A stretch of 64,000 nt of DNA from Pseudoflavitalea rhizosphaerae (GCF_003991355.1 NZ_RCSU01000018.1:1-64000); one strand, 5' to 3'; shown: positions 33,396 through 43,460, numbered from the stretch's first letter. Program-made: numbers and translations. Notes: generated by a model not told the origin, from the sequence alone.

Positions 33396-33460
33396 TCCTG
33401 CGCTCAATGCTTTCATTAAGGATAAGGTTTAATGTCAGTTAAGTGCCTCTGATTTGTACG

Positions 33461-33491
33461 TTCCCTGTATTCCTGCAGGGAATATTTTTTT
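33461..33491 (+). terminator. Intrinsic terminator of the sigma-like operon
   Basis: TTCCCTG (33461-33467) pairs with CAGGGAA (33476-33482) around an 8-nt loop, followed by a run of seven T residues. It ends just before the convergent TonB-linked gene stop. Confidence 0.85.
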
Positions 33492-33505
33492 CTGAAAATT
33501 ACATC

Positions 33506-36319
33506 TTACCCTATCCCCAAACGCTGAGCTTTCTGGCTACCGCTTTTGCGGCCACCGAATTTGTTGAAGCCATACATGAAGCTGACCATGAAATACCTTC
33601 TGAGGATCTGCGTATAGCTATCAACGATATAGTTATCGTTCACAGTACGGTCAACATTGCTGTTCTGATTCAGGATATCAACAACGGACACCTTCAGCTC
33701 CCCATTTTTCTTTTTGAAGAATGTCCAGGCAAGCGATGCATCCCAGAGCGGGATCGACTGGTTGAAGCCATCGCTTCTTCCTGAATTGATGGAATAATCG
33801 AAACTGGTTTCCAGCCTGAGGTCTTTGAAGAAATTGCAACTGAAGTCTACGCTGTAGTTCTGTGTGAAGTACCTGTTGCGTGTAGCCTGCTGTACATTGA
33901 AACTGGCATCATTATACGTAAACCTGCCTGAAGTGCCCAGGTCGAAAAGATCGTTCCAGTAGCTCAGGGTCAGGCTCTGTGAGGCAGAGCGGTTATTGTT
34001 GAAATTGATATCGCCGTTCAAAAGGTTTACATCTCTGGTATAAGTCAGGCGTGAATTGGACTGCAGGCTCAGCGGACTGCTCTTTCCACTTACAGTTTTC
34101 TTCAATGGGATAGAGAAGTTGGCGCCCAAATTGGCCTGGTATCCACCATTGATATTCTCCGGACGGCTCAGTTGCTTGCCACCTTCCAGCAAACGGATAC
34201 TGTTCACGATCTTGTTGCGGGTAAAACCAGCAGAGGCATCGATACTGTAATACATGAAATTATTAGGGTTCATCCTGTTGAAGCTCAGGTTGAGATCATG
34301 ACTGAATTCCTGCTTCAGGTTGGGATTACCTTCACGGATATAAAGCAGGTTACTTTCATCGCGCACGTCCTGCAATTGCGAAATATTAGGTGTTCTCGTA
34401 TTACCCCTGTAGCCGAATCGAAGCGAGCTCTGCCGGTCGATCTGATAATTGTAACTGGCATTGGGCGCCAGGTTCACGAACTTCTGCACCATGAGACTGT
34501 CTTTTCCGAACAGTTCCCGGTGGCTCATATTTTCCAGGGTGGTAAATTGAATGGTACCACCAATCTGCAGATCGCCTTTTGCCAGCGTGTACCGGAGATT
34601 AGTACCAAACTTATGGTGCTGGTTATTGTTCTCGAAATAATTGGTCTGGCTCTTGTTCACACTATCGTAGTCTTTGGAAATATCCCTGAACTCCATCACA
34701 TCCACATCGCTGGTATTGTGTTCATTGATATAAGCATAGTTCACTTCCCAGGTGAGCTTCTCAGTAAGCGCTTCCGTGATGGAAGTATTGAAAGTGTTGT
34801 TGAAGTTGCGGGTGGTATTGAAATTCCGCTGACGCTGATGGGTAAGCGAAGCAGTATCCCCATTCGGTTTCAGAAAATAATAAGGTGTTTCATTGGCCCC
34901 GTTCATATCAGAATTGTTCATGGAAGACTGCCATCCGATACTGAGCGTTCTCCCTTTCTTCCTGAAGCGATGACGGAAAGTGATATTATTATTGAAATTC
35001 AGCCCATCCGAATTGGACTCACGGCTGCTCCTCCGGAAAATGGCATCATAAGCCTCCGACTTGGTTACAGACCTGGTGCGGGAAGAGTCCATACTATTGT
35101 TGCCTGAACTTCGCATTCCCACGGAGGAAGACATATTGATACTGCTCATGCTGTCGATCTTCCAGTCGAGCCGCAGGCTCAGGCTATGATTTAAATTATC
35201 CGATGTTGAGTTTGATGCAGAATTTTCCACGGAGGAACTGTCATTGGCGAAGAAAGATTGCTGCTGACGCTGACTGTTGGTTTTCGATTGTGAACCATTC
35301 ACGGAATAACTTCCCTGGAGCGATAATTTCTTTCCCCATTCATTGGAAAAGTTCACACCGGCGCCGAAGATATCTGTATTACCGGCTCCGCCTCTGCCAC
35401 CACCGCGTCCGCCTCTGATGGCCATACCACCTCTGCCACCACGGCCGCCGCCCATCCCCATATTCATCATACCACCCATACCCATCCGGTTCGTATTGGA
35501 AGCGTTGCCCACCACAGACACACGGAAATCATTATTGAACCTGTTAAGGAAGAAGCTGCCTTCATACAGTCCTTCATTACCCAGTCCTGCTGCAGCTCTT
35601 CCGAAAGTGCCTTTGCGCCTGTCTTTTTTCAGTTTGATATTGATGGTGCGCTGACGGCTGCCATCATCTATCTTATTGAATTTGGCCTGCTCACTCATAT
35701 CATCGTACAGTTGTACACTTTCCACCATATCGGCAGTGAGGTTGCGTGTAGCCATTTTAGGATCGTTGCCAAAGAATTCCTTTCCATCTACATAGATCTT
35801 TGGAATGTCTTTTCCCTGCGCCGTTACATTGCCATCCCGGTCCACTTCCATTCCAGGTATTCGTTTCAGCAGGTCTTCCACTGTGGCATTGGGCCTTGTT
35901 TTGATGGCGCTTGCGCGGAATTCGGTTGTATCGCCCTTGATCTGGATAGGCGGCACGCGCACAACCACGGCTGCCAGCATGGAAGTATCTGTTTCCATGA
36001 AAAGATCGCCGAGATCCAATGATGCTTTGTCTGCAGAGAAGCGAATGGGTTTATAAAGGTCCTTGTATCCTGTGAATGTTAGATTGAGCAGGTAAACACC
36101 TGTGGGAATATTTTTTATTTCGAATAAGCCTTCCTTGTTGCTGACCGTGAAACCGATCATACTGGAATCGATGGAGTTCAGGAGTGTGGCCGTTGCAGAT
36201 GGCAAAACCAGTTTATTCTGTTTATCCAGCACTTTGCCTTTGACAGCGCCAACAGGTTTCTGGGCATAGAGGGCGGATCCAATACAACAAGCAAGCAGGA
36301 GCAGTACAATTCGGGTCAT
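33506..36319 (-). CDS. TonB-linked outer-membrane barrel (OMP_b-brl_3 type) with regulatory N-terminus
   Basis: A 937-residue outer membrane protein. Signal peptide about 1-19; carboxypeptidase-regulatory-like domain about 24-105; a plug-like segment (TVEDLLKRIPGMEVDRDGNV, KIYVDGKEFFGNDPKMATRNL); then a long barrel ending in RYFMVSFMYGFNKFGG. A Gly/Met/Arg-rich stretch at about 275-315 (runs such as GGGRGGRGG) forms an unusual loop. It differs from SusC proteins: no SusD partner follows and the SusC plug signature is absent. Ligand unknown; such proteins are often annotated as TonB-dependent receptors. Confidence 0.88.
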   Translation of the reverse strand: MTRIVLLLLACCIGSALYAQKPVGAVKGKVLDKQNKLVLPSATATLLNSIDSSMIGFTVSNKEGLFEIKNIPTGVYLLNLTFTGYKDLYKPIRFSADKASLDLGDLFMETDTSMLAAVVVRVPPIQIKGDTTEFRASAIKTRPNATVEDLLKRIPGMEVDRDGNVTAQGKDIPKIYVDGKEFFGNDPKMATRNLTADMVESVQLYDDMSEQAKFNKIDDGSRQRTINIKLKKDRRKGTFGRAAAGLGNEGLYEGSFFLNRFNNDFRVSVVGNASNTNRMGMGGMMNMGMGGGRGGRGGMAIRGGRGGGRGGAGNTDIFGAGVNFSNEWGKKLSLQGSYSVNGSQSKTNSQRQQQSFFANDSSSVENSASNSTSDNLNHSLSLRLDWKIDSMSSINMSSSVGMRSSGNNSMDSSRTRSVTKSEAYDAIFRRSSRESNSDGLNFNNNITFRHRFRKKGRTLSIGWQSSMNNSDMNGANETPYYFLKPNGDTASLTHQRQRNFNTTRNFNNTFNTSITEALTEKLTWEVNYAYINEHNTSDVDVMEFRDISKDYDSVNKSQTNYFENNNQHHKFGTNLRYTLAKGDLQIGGTIQFTTLENMSHRELFGKDSLMVQKFVNLAPNASYNYQIDRQSSLRFGYRGNTRTPNISQLQDVRDESNLLYIREGNPNLKQEFSHDLNLSFNRMNPNNFMYYSIDASAGFTRNKIVNSIRLLEGGKQLSRPENINGGYQANLGANFSIPLKKTVSGKSSPLSLQSNSRLTYTRDVNLLNGDINFNNNRSASQSLTLSYWNDLFDLGTSGRFTYNDASFNVQQATRNRYFTQNYSVDFSCNFFKDLRLETSFDYSINSGRSDGFNQSIPLWDASLAWTFFKKKNGELKVSVVDILNQNSNVDRTVNDNYIVDSYTQILRRYFMVSFMYGFNKFGGRKSGSQKAQRLGIG

Positions 36320-36467
36320 GGCTACGGGATAATTGTTTTGGTTTATTGGGGATGACGGGCTTTTGACGGCATGCCTCCCGCAAAACCAGCAATAAAAACG
36401 CGAATTTAGAAATCTATAACAATTAAGCTTAGCATGATGCTGTTAAAGTTGAATGAATTCTTATGTG

Positions 36468-36512
36468 AAAAGCGGCGTTGACCGGCCATTTCAGCCTGCC
36501 TACGCCGCTTTT
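36468..36512 (-). terminator. Inverted repeat, possible terminator of the DUF4440-type gene
   Basis: AAAAGCGGCGT (36468-36478) pairs perfectly with ACGCCGCTTTT (36502-36512) over a 23-nt spacer. On the minus strand the right arm ends in TTTT. The long loop makes it weaker than usual. Confidence 0.5.
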
Positions 36513-36566
36513 ACTTATCCTGAAACCGGGGTCTCCGGTAGCACTAACGCAGATGGATATTCGCTA

Positions 36567-37010
36567 TTATTTTGATGCTGCCTGCTTTACTGCCTGGCGC
36601 GCCAGCATCACCCACTTTCCTTTTTGTTTTTGCCAAACGGTAAGAATCGATAGACTAACGGTTCCAGGCTGCCCATTATCGTTGGTAGTGGCATCAAGTT
36701 TATGACGAACGATGGCGGTTTCACCGCTCACCGAGATGGTCTGATTGCTGAGGTCGATGGTCACAAAGTCAGATTTGCCGCTGGTTAGCGTGGTAACAAA
36801 AGTTTTCTTGTCCTCTACCTTCCCGCTGGAATGCCCATAACTCAACTGATCGGCCGCGATAGCTTCAAGGGCCTGTTTGTTCCCATCGATCATTGCCTTG
36901 CGGAGTGTTTCCACGGCAGCCGCCACTGCTTTTTCTTCTTTCGATTGCGCCATGATCACATTTACAAAAATGGTGAGGATGAATAAGAATGCGATGAATT
37001 TCTTGTACAT
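36567..37010 (-). CDS. Exported NTF2-like protein (DUF4440/SnoaL type)
   Basis: A 147-residue protein from ATG 37010, with a signal peptide (about 1-20, ending VIMAQ). The mature part has the NTF2-like pattern: helix VETLRKAMIDGNKQALEAI, LSYGHSSGKVEDKKTF, and the strand end LSILTVWQKQKGKWVMLARQ. The cone fold often binds small molecules or acts as an unknown hydrolase or binding protein; no activity can be assigned. It lies downstream of the metal efflux cluster on the same strand with an 87-bp gap. Confidence 0.8.
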   Translation of the reverse strand: MYKKFIAFLFILTIFVNVIMAQSKEEKAVAAAVETLRKAMIDGNKQALEAIAADQLSYGHSSGKVEDKKTFVTTLTSGKSDFVTIDLSNQTISVSGETAIVRHKLDATTNDNGQPGTVSLSILTVWQKQKGKWVMLARQAVKQAASK

Positions 37011-37097
37011 AATGTTTTCGATTCCTGGGTGAACGATACTTCTAAAATACATCATTGCTTATAACCAGGCAACTCCGGCGCAGTAACGATTAATGAA

Positions 37098-38345
37098 TCA
37101 ATGTGCGTGACCGCCTTCGCCACTGTTCTTCCATTTGCTCAGCAGATCATATGCGCCTTTGAATACGATGGGTGTTGTTTTTATATCGATGCCCTGCGGC
37201 AACATCACGGCTACATAACCTAATTCGGCTACGCCGGTTTGGATCTCTACGGCTTTAAAGTGCTGGTGTGGTGCGCCTCCTTCCTTATCTACATGCTCTT
37301 CCTCTTCCCTGATGAAGATATAGTTCTTTCCTTCATAGTTCACAATGGCATTTTCAGGTAAGGATGGCTGAAGTTCATTTTTTGTTTCAACGAATGCGGT
37401 GAGATACATGCCCGGTAACAATTCGCGGTCTTCCTTGTCCAGGTGGCAATGTATACGCACCGTTCGGTCTGCACTGATCTCGCGGCCGATCAGGTAAACG
37501 GTGGCCATTCTTTCTTTCAGTTCATTGGCAAGTATGAAACGCACTTTCTGCCCGATCTTCAGTTTGGGAACATCCCTTTCAAACACGGTGAGCTCTGCAT
37601 GCAGGTGCTCCGTATCAACGATCTCGAACATCACATCGGTAGGGTTCACGTATTTGCCGAGATTCACATTCACTTCGGTTACATATCCGGAGATGGGCGC
37701 ATATACATTGATGGTAGGTTGGATCTGTCCATTCTCCAGCCTGGCGATATCAATTTTCACCAGCTGTAGCTTGGCTTTCAGCCCGGCGAGCCTGGCTCCG
37801 GTGCTCCGGTAATTAGCCTTTGCCTGCTCATATGTTTTCCGGGCATTGATATTTTCTTTCATCAGTTCTTCCTGTCTTTCATACTCCGTTTTCAGGAAGT
37901 CCAGCTGGCTCACCGTTTCCAGGTAATCCTGCTGCAATTGCAGGTACGCGGGATCTTCCAATGTTGCAATGATCTGTCCTTTGGTCACATGCTTTCCCTG
38001 TAACAAGTCGGAGGAACGAAGGAATCCACCCATTGGGGCCGACACGCTGAGCATCTGCTGCGGTGGAACGTCCAGTGTACCGTTCACCTTGATAGTGCCG
38101 CTTAGTGTGCGTACACTAACGGTTCCGGTTTCGATACCGATGCCACGGGCCTGATCGGGTGTGAGCTCTATCTCTCCGCCTTCTTCGTGTTCATGCTCAT
38201 GCTCTTCCTTTGTGCTGTCTGATTTTTCCGCCGCTTCCTTGCCGGCAGTTTTCGCGGTATTGTCGCCACAGGCTTCCATGGCCAGCAGCAGCATTACGAA
38301 TGACGCGGCTTTGAAAAGGTTGATGGTATTTTTATTGAAAGTCAT
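37098..38345 (-). CDS. RND efflux periplasmic adaptor, heavy-metal type (CusB/CzcB-like)
   Basis: A 415-residue membrane-fusion lipoprotein: lipobox ending MEACG (Cys26). A His/Glu-rich stretch near 48-57 (EHEHEHEE) could bind metal. The typical adaptor order follows: beta-barrel, lipoyl half (PMGGFLRSSDLLQGKHVTKGQ), long coiled-coil hairpin (about 130-210), lipoyl half (INVYAPISGYVTEVNV), barrel and membrane-proximal domain. It links the RND pump to its outer-membrane channel. The gene lies 8 bp after the pump gene, forming one operon. Confidence 0.92.
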   Translation of the reverse strand: MTFNKNTINLFKAASFVMLLLAMEACGDNTAKTAGKEAAEKSDSTKEEHEHEHEEGGEIELTPDQARGIGIETGTVSVRTLSGTIKVNGTLDVPPQQMLSVSAPMGGFLRSSDLLQGKHVTKGQIIATLEDPAYLQLQQDYLETVSQLDFLKTEYERQEELMKENINARKTYEQAKANYRSTGARLAGLKAKLQLVKIDIARLENGQIQPTINVYAPISGYVTEVNVNLGKYVNPTDVMFEIVDTEHLHAELTVFERDVPKLKIGQKVRFILANELKERMATVYLIGREISADRTVRIHCHLDKEDRELLPGMYLTAFVETKNELQPSLPENAIVNYEGKNYIFIREEEEHVDKEGGAPHQHFKAVEIQTGVAELGYVAVMLPQGIDIKTTPIVFKGAYDLLSKWKNSGEGGHAH

Positions 38346-38353
38346 TGTTCAAA

Positions 38354-41300
38354 TTATTTAGTGGGTTGGAAGTATTCAAGCGTTACGATGGCAAGATTGT
38401 AATCCCGCAGCGCCTGCAGGTAATTCATGCGGATCTCACTGGCTGTCTGTAATGCCTGGAGATATTCCACATAGCTGATCTCACCGGCCTGGAAAGCGCG
38501 CTGCGCCTGCGTGAGCACCAGCTCAGCATTTGGCAGTGCGCTGCCTTCATAGTATTGCAGGTTATTCTTTTCCTTCTCATACTGCTGAAGGGCTTGGTGG
38601 AACTGACCATTGAGATTGTTGCGCGCCAGTTCAAGATTACTTTCTGCGATCTGCTGATCCACCTTTGCTGCACGAACGCGGCTTGCAAAAGGCTTGTTGA
38701 AGATCGGAAAGCTCACGGAAGCCTGTACGCCATGAAAGCGTTTGCCGAAATCGTAAAACTTTTCCGTACCATCAGTATTCTGGAATCCGTAAATCGACTG
38801 GTTGAAATACCCTACAGAGAAATCAGGTCCGCCTTTCGCTTTTTCTACTTTTATTGATTGCTCATTCACTTTGATCTCCTGTTGCAGGTATGCAGTCAGG
38901 GGGTGATCTGCTGATAGTGTAGCCGTTGGCGTTATATCCGATCCATCCAGCCTGGTGATATTTTCCGTTGCGATACTGATCTCATCTTTTGAATTGAGCA
39001 GCCTTTGCAGGTTGGTCTGCGCAATCCGGATATCGGCTTCGTTGCGCTGCATTTGGTTATTGTTCTCGTTCAGTCTTGTTTGGGCTGTACTTTGTTCCAG
39101 CATTCTCGTTTCGCCGGTCCTGTAGCGGACTTCAGCCGCTTTGAGAAAATTCCGGTAGAGCGTATCCTGTCTTTGCAACAGGTATTTCACTGATTGAAGC
39201 CAGGCAAGCTGGTACCAGGCGGTTTTTACCTGCAATACCAGTTCCTGTTTTGTAACGGCCAGGTTCAGCTCACTGCTTTTGATGCGCGCATCGGCCAGCT
39301 GCTTCTGTTTCCCGAAAAGACCGGGATTGGGAATATCCTGCGATAAAGTAAAATGACTATCCCATTTCACAGAGTTGGCCTGTCCGTATTGCGCGCCCAG
39401 CGTGGTCTTCCCAAGTTCAGTACTGGTCCCTCTCAGCATCCTTTCTTTTTCAATCATCAGTTGGGATGATTGCATCGATGGATGTTGTTTGATGGCCAGA
39501 TCAACTGCTTGTTGTAATGTGAGTGAAGCAGGTTGCTGTGCTTTAGCAGCCATCACCGGGCCAAAGATCAGCAGGGCGATCACTGCCGTTACTGTTCCCG
39601 TCTTCTTACCTGGCCCTCCCATTCTTTCAAAGAGGATATACAGGCAGGGTAATACCAGCAAAGTGAGCAGCGTAGCTGTTACCAGTCCACCGATCACCAC
39701 CGTTGCCAGCGGTCGCTGCACTTCTGCACCGCTGCCGCCGGACAGTGCCATCGGGATAAAACCCAGGCTGGCCACCAGGGCCGTCATGATCACCGGGCGT
39801 AATCGTGTACGCGTTCCCGTGAGTACGATCTCTTTCAGGTTTTCCATACCATCTTTTTTTAACCTGTTGAATTCTGCGATCAGCACAATACCATTCAATA
39901 CCGCCACACCAAAGAGTGCGATAAAGCCCACACCCGCGGATATGCTGAAAGGCATGCCACGTATCCAGAGTGCAATGATGCCGCCGATTGCGGAGAGCGG
40001 AATGGCTGTGAAGATGAGCAATCCATATTTCAATGAACCAAAAGCGAAATAAAGCAATACCAGGATCAGCAGCAATGCCACCGGTACGGCAATGGCCAGC
40101 CTGGCGCGTGCTTCCTGGAGATTCTCGAAAGTGCCGCCATAAGCTGCGTAATAGCCTGGAGAGAATTTGATCTCTTGTTCGATTCGTTGCTGGATATCTT
40201 TTACAACTGATGCCACATCTTTTCCCCGCACGTTGAAACCCACCATTACACGACGGCGGGCATCTTCGCGCTGGATCTGGTTGGGACCTGTGCGGATCTC
40301 CACTTCAGCCAGTTGTTCCAGCGGCACCTGGTTGCCATTCGGCGTTGTTACGTACAGGGTGCGCAGGTCTTCCACTGTCTGGCGATTGCTTTTATCTAGC
40401 CGCACTACCAGGTCGAATCGACGTTCATTCTCGAAAACCTGTCCGGCTGCATCACCCGCAAAACCTGCGCGGATCACCTGGTTCACCGTTTCAATGTCCA
40501 GCCCGAACTGCGCGATCTTATCGCGTTTGAATTTCACTATCACCTGCGGCAGCCCGGTGGCCTGCTCCACGTACACGTCCACAGCACCTTCGATGGTCCG
40601 GGCGATAGCCCCCACCCTGTTTGCATAATCGGACAATTGCGTAAGGTCTTCACCGAATATTTTCACCACCACATCCTGGCGTGCGCCTGACATCAGTTCA
40701 TTGAAACGCATCTGGATCGGTTGCTGGAAACCGTAAGTAACGCCGGGAATATGTTTCTCGAGTTCGGCCTGCATCTTTTCCGCGAGCTCTTCGCGGGAAT
40801 CAGCCGTGGTCCATTCCTTTTTATCTTTCAATACGATGATCATATCGCAGAGCTCAACAGGCATGGGGTCTGTAGGGATCTCGCTGGACCCGATCTTTCC
40901 CACCACCTCTAACACTTCAGGGAATTTTTTCATCAGCACTTCTGCCGACCTGTTGGTGGCTTCCACTGTTTTACTGAGGCTGCTGCCCGTGAGCACACGG
41001 GTCTCAACGGCAAAGTCGCCTTCACCCAGCGTTGGAATGAATTCCGATCCCATGGTGGAGAAGAGCCAGAGACTGCCGGCCAGTAAAACCAGCGCTGCGC
41101 CGATCACCATGGCCCTCGCGCGGAGCATGGTACGTAATACGGGCTCGTATATACGCTGCAGTCCGCCGATAATGCGGTCTGAAATATTCCTTTTGTGAGA
41201 AATCTTCTTGCTGAGGAAGAGCGCGCTCATCATCGGAACATAGGTAAGTGATAAGATCAGCGCTCCCACAATGGCGAAACTCACGGTCTGCGCCATGGGG

Positions 41301-42721
41301 CGGAACATTTTGCCTTCGATGCCCGTGAGCGATAAGATCGGTAAGTAAACGATGAGGATGATGATCTGCCCGAATGCGGCAGCATTCATCATTTTTTTGG
41401 CGGCGCCACCCACTTCAACATCCATCTCCTGCTGGTTCAGCTGCCGTCGGTTACTCAATCCCAACTGGTGGATGGTAGCTTCCACAATGATCACAGCTCC
41501 ATCCACGATCAATCCGAAATCGATGGCGCCGAGGCTCATCAGGTTGCCGCTTACACCAAAAAGATTCATCATAGAAACGGCAAAGAGCATGGCCAGCGGG
41601 ATCACGGATGCTACGATCAACCCTCCCCGTAAGTTGCCGAGCAGGACCACCAGTACAAAGATCACGATCAATGCTCCTTCGATAAGATTGGTGGAAACGG
41701 TTTTGATAGCGCTGTTCACGAGTTTGGTCCTGTCGAGGAATGGTTCTATCACCACGCCTTCGGGCAGTGTTTTCTCAATCTGCGCCATTCTTTCTTTCAC
41801 GCGTTTGATCACGGCAGAAGAGTTCTCGCCTTTGAGCATCATTACGATGGCGCCTGTGACTTCTCCTTCATTATTCCGCGTCATCGCACCGTAACGGATA
41901 GCCGAACCGATCTGAACGGTGCCTACATTACGGATGAGCACAGGCACGTTACCGGCAGTATTCTTCACAACAATATTGCCAATGTCTTCCATACTGCCGA
42001 TCAATCCGACACTGCGTACGAACCAGGCATTGGGATTTTTATCGATATAAGCGCCCCCGGTATTCTGATTGTTCTTTGCGAGTGCATCAAAAACCTCAGC
42101 GATGCTGATATTCATGCTGCGCAATTTTTCCGGGTTGAGGGCTACTTCGTATTGTTTGAGATAACCTCCGAAGCTGGCCACATCGGCCACGCCTTCCACG
42201 CCAAGCATCTGCCTGCGTACGATCCAGTCCTGGATAGTGCGCAGGTCCATGGCAGAGTATTTATCCCCATATCCTTTTTTGGTATGGACCACGTATTGGA
42301 AGATCTCACCGAGCCCTGTAGTGAGCGGCGCCAGTTCCGGCATGCCCATACCGGCCGGGATCTTATCATTAACACTTGTTAGTCTTTCGTTCACCTGCTG
42401 GCGTGCCCAATAAACATCTATATCTTCTTTGAAAACGATGGTCACCACGCTCAGCCCGAAGCGGGAAAAAGACCTGATCTCCTCGATACCGGGAATTGTG
42501 GCCATCGTTTGTTCAACAGGAAAAGTAACGAAGCGCTCGATGTCTTCAGCTCCATTCGATGGCGATACAGTGATCACCTGAACCTGGTTATTGGTGATAT
42601 CCGGTACGGCATCTATCGGTAGTCTGGTAAAGGAAAAAATTCCCCAGCCCACCAGCATCAATGTAAATAGGGCAACAATCAGCTTATTGCTGATAGAGAA
42701 CTGTATAATGCGGTTTAGCAT
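38354..42721 (-). CDS. CusA/CzcA-type RND pump fused to a TolC-like outer-membrane channel
   Basis: A 1455-residue polypeptide. Residues 1 to about 1037 are a complete HME-type RND permease with 12 membrane helices (N-terminal FSISNKLIVALFTLML; GLIVDGAVIIVEA with the proton-relay Asp; final LVLPCLYILFERMGG). Residues about 1041-1061 form a hydrophobic segment ending AAKAQ. Residues 1062-1455 are a TolC/OEP domain (LTLQQAVDLAIKQHPS ... GEISYVEYLQALQTA). Family members pump Ag+, Cu+, Zn2+, Co2+ or Cd2+ out of the cell. The frame is open throughout, so the fusion is real as sequenced. Confidence 0.92.
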   Translation of the reverse strand: MLNRIIQFSISNKLIVALFTLMLVGWGIFSFTRLPIDAVPDITNNQVQVITVSPSNGAEDIERFVTFPVEQTMATIPGIEEIRSFSRFGLSVVTIVFKEDIDVYWARQQVNERLTSVNDKIPAGMGMPELAPLTTGLGEIFQYVVHTKKGYGDKYSAMDLRTIQDWIVRRQMLGVEGVADVASFGGYLKQYEVALNPEKLRSMNISIAEVFDALAKNNQNTGGAYIDKNPNAWFVRSVGLIGSMEDIGNIVVKNTAGNVPVLIRNVGTVQIGSAIRYGAMTRNNEGEVTGAIVMMLKGENSSAVIKRVKERMAQIEKTLPEGVVIEPFLDRTKLVNSAIKTVSTNLIEGALIVIFVLVVLLGNLRGGLIVASVIPLAMLFAVSMMNLFGVSGNLMSLGAIDFGLIVDGAVIIVEATIHQLGLSNRRQLNQQEMDVEVGGAAKKMMNAAAFGQIIILIVYLPILSLTGIEGKMFRPMAQTVSFAIVGALILSLTYVPMMSALFLSKKISHKRNISDRIIGGLQRIYEPVLRTMLRARAMVIGAALVLLAGSLWLFSTMGSEFIPTLGEGDFAVETRVLTGSSLSKTVEATNRSAEVLMKKFPEVLEVVGKIGSSEIPTDPMPVELCDMIIVLKDKKEWTTADSREELAEKMQAELEKHIPGVTYGFQQPIQMRFNELMSGARQDVVVKIFGEDLTQLSDYANRVGAIARTIEGAVDVYVEQATGLPQVIVKFKRDKIAQFGLDIETVNQVIRAGFAGDAAGQVFENERRFDLVVRLDKSNRQTVEDLRTLYVTTPNGNQVPLEQLAEVEIRTGPNQIQREDARRRVMVGFNVRGKDVASVVKDIQQRIEQEIKFSPGYYAAYGGTFENLQEARARLAIAVPVALLLILVLLYFAFGSLKYGLLIFTAIPLSAIGGIIALWIRGMPFSISAGVGFIALFGVAVLNGIVLIAEFNRLKKDGMENLKEIVLTGTRTRLRPVIMTALVASLGFIPMALSGGSGAEVQRPLATVVIGGLVTATLLTLLVLPCLYILFERMGGPGKKTGTVTAVIALLIFGPVMAAKAQQPASLTLQQAVDLAIKQHPSMQSSQLMIEKERMLRGTSTELGKTTLGAQYGQANSVKWDSHFTLSQDIPNPGLFGKQKQLADARIKSSELNLAVTKQELVLQVKTAWYQLAWLQSVKYLLQRQDTLYRNFLKAAEVRYRTGETRMLEQSTAQTRLNENNNQMQRNEADIRIAQTNLQRLLNSKDEISIATENITRLDGSDITPTATLSADHPLTAYLQQEIKVNEQSIKVEKAKGGPDFSVGYFNQSIYGFQNTDGTEKFYDFGKRFHGVQASVSFPIFNKPFASRVRAAKVDQQIAESNLELARNNLNGQFHQALQQYEKEKNNLQYYEGSALPNAELVLTQAQRAFQAGEISYVEYLQALQTASEIRMNYLQALRDYNLAIVTLEYFQPTK

Positions 42722-42821
42722 AAATTAATTGTCAGTGGATAGAAAGAAAATAAATAATCAGGCGTCCAACATGCCGTAACGATGCTGGCCACATGAAACA
42801 GTAGCTTCAAATAAAACGGGA

Positions 42822-43130
42822 TTAAACCAATTGGGGAGGCTGCCAGACAGGGATGGAAACTTCCAGCACGGACGCCGTGTAGGGGCTGGCGTTAGGATGG
42901 CTGAAAGATTCTACAGCGAGAATGATCTCCTGCACCTGGTGTGGAATAGAGATAGTGGTACAGCAGGAACAGTGACAGAACGGGGAGCAATACTCTCCAT
43001 GATCATGTTCATGCTCATCAGACTGCACTATTGCATTTGACCGGGCTGTATCAGTATTGACGGTATCCGCGCAGGGAACAAATCCCAGCAGGACCACCAA
43101 AACAGCAACGATATATCCGATCAGGCGCAT
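42822..43130 (-). CDS. Small exported Cys/His-rich protein (DUF6660-like)
   Basis: A 102-residue protein with an N-terminal signal (about 1-19, ending PCAD) and a dense metal-ligand region at about 39-58: DEHEHDHGEYCSPFCHCSCC, with four His and five Cys-type residues. I associate the layout with DUF6660, often found by metal efflux genes. It may bind copper or zinc in the periplasm. It lies 100 bp upstream of the pump on the same strand. A TACATTTG box ends 4 bases before its start codon. Confidence 0.72.
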   Translation of the reverse strand: MRLIGYIVAVLVVLLGFVPCADTVNTDTARSNAIVQSDEHEHDHGEYCSPFCHCSCCTTISIPHQVQEIILAVESFSHPNASPYTASVLEVSIPVWQPPQLV

Positions 43131-43460
43131 ATGGCAAATGTAATTGGAACGGGTGGCATTTTCATTACAGCCACTCTACTAAAATATACATGCTGTTGCA
43201 AATCCCGAAATTTCTTTGAACAAACGCCGGGTTTTCCCTGTTTAGCAGGTGATTCAGGTTCACGAACGGGTTAGTGAAGCACAAACTCGCACAGGAGTTT
43301 ACCGGTAATCCAGAAAAAATGTGCAAGATGTTTTGACTTCAATACCTTTGCTGGCATATAACCCCCTGATTGACCTGAAGCTACCTGCGAATGATCGCTT
43401 ATCGGCCCTCCCCAACCGAAGCAGCGATGCCCAATCTTTCATTGTTTACGTAATAGATAA
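43131..43460. promoter_or_regulatory. Divergent control region of the two efflux clusters
   Basis: 330 bp without a gene. On the minus strand TACATTTG (43135-43142) fits the -7 consensus close to the DUF6660-like start. On the plus strand TACCTTTG (43343-43350) fits it 110 bp before the TolC gene, giving a leader of about 105 nt. Neither has a TTTG at the canonical distance. No clear operator palindrome or riboswitch is seen. Confidence 0.5.

Noticed and set aside
34172-35107. A 311-residue plus-strand frame inside the TonB-linked barrel gene
   Set aside because: Shadow of the minus-strand gene; no signal, domain or codon logic of its own.
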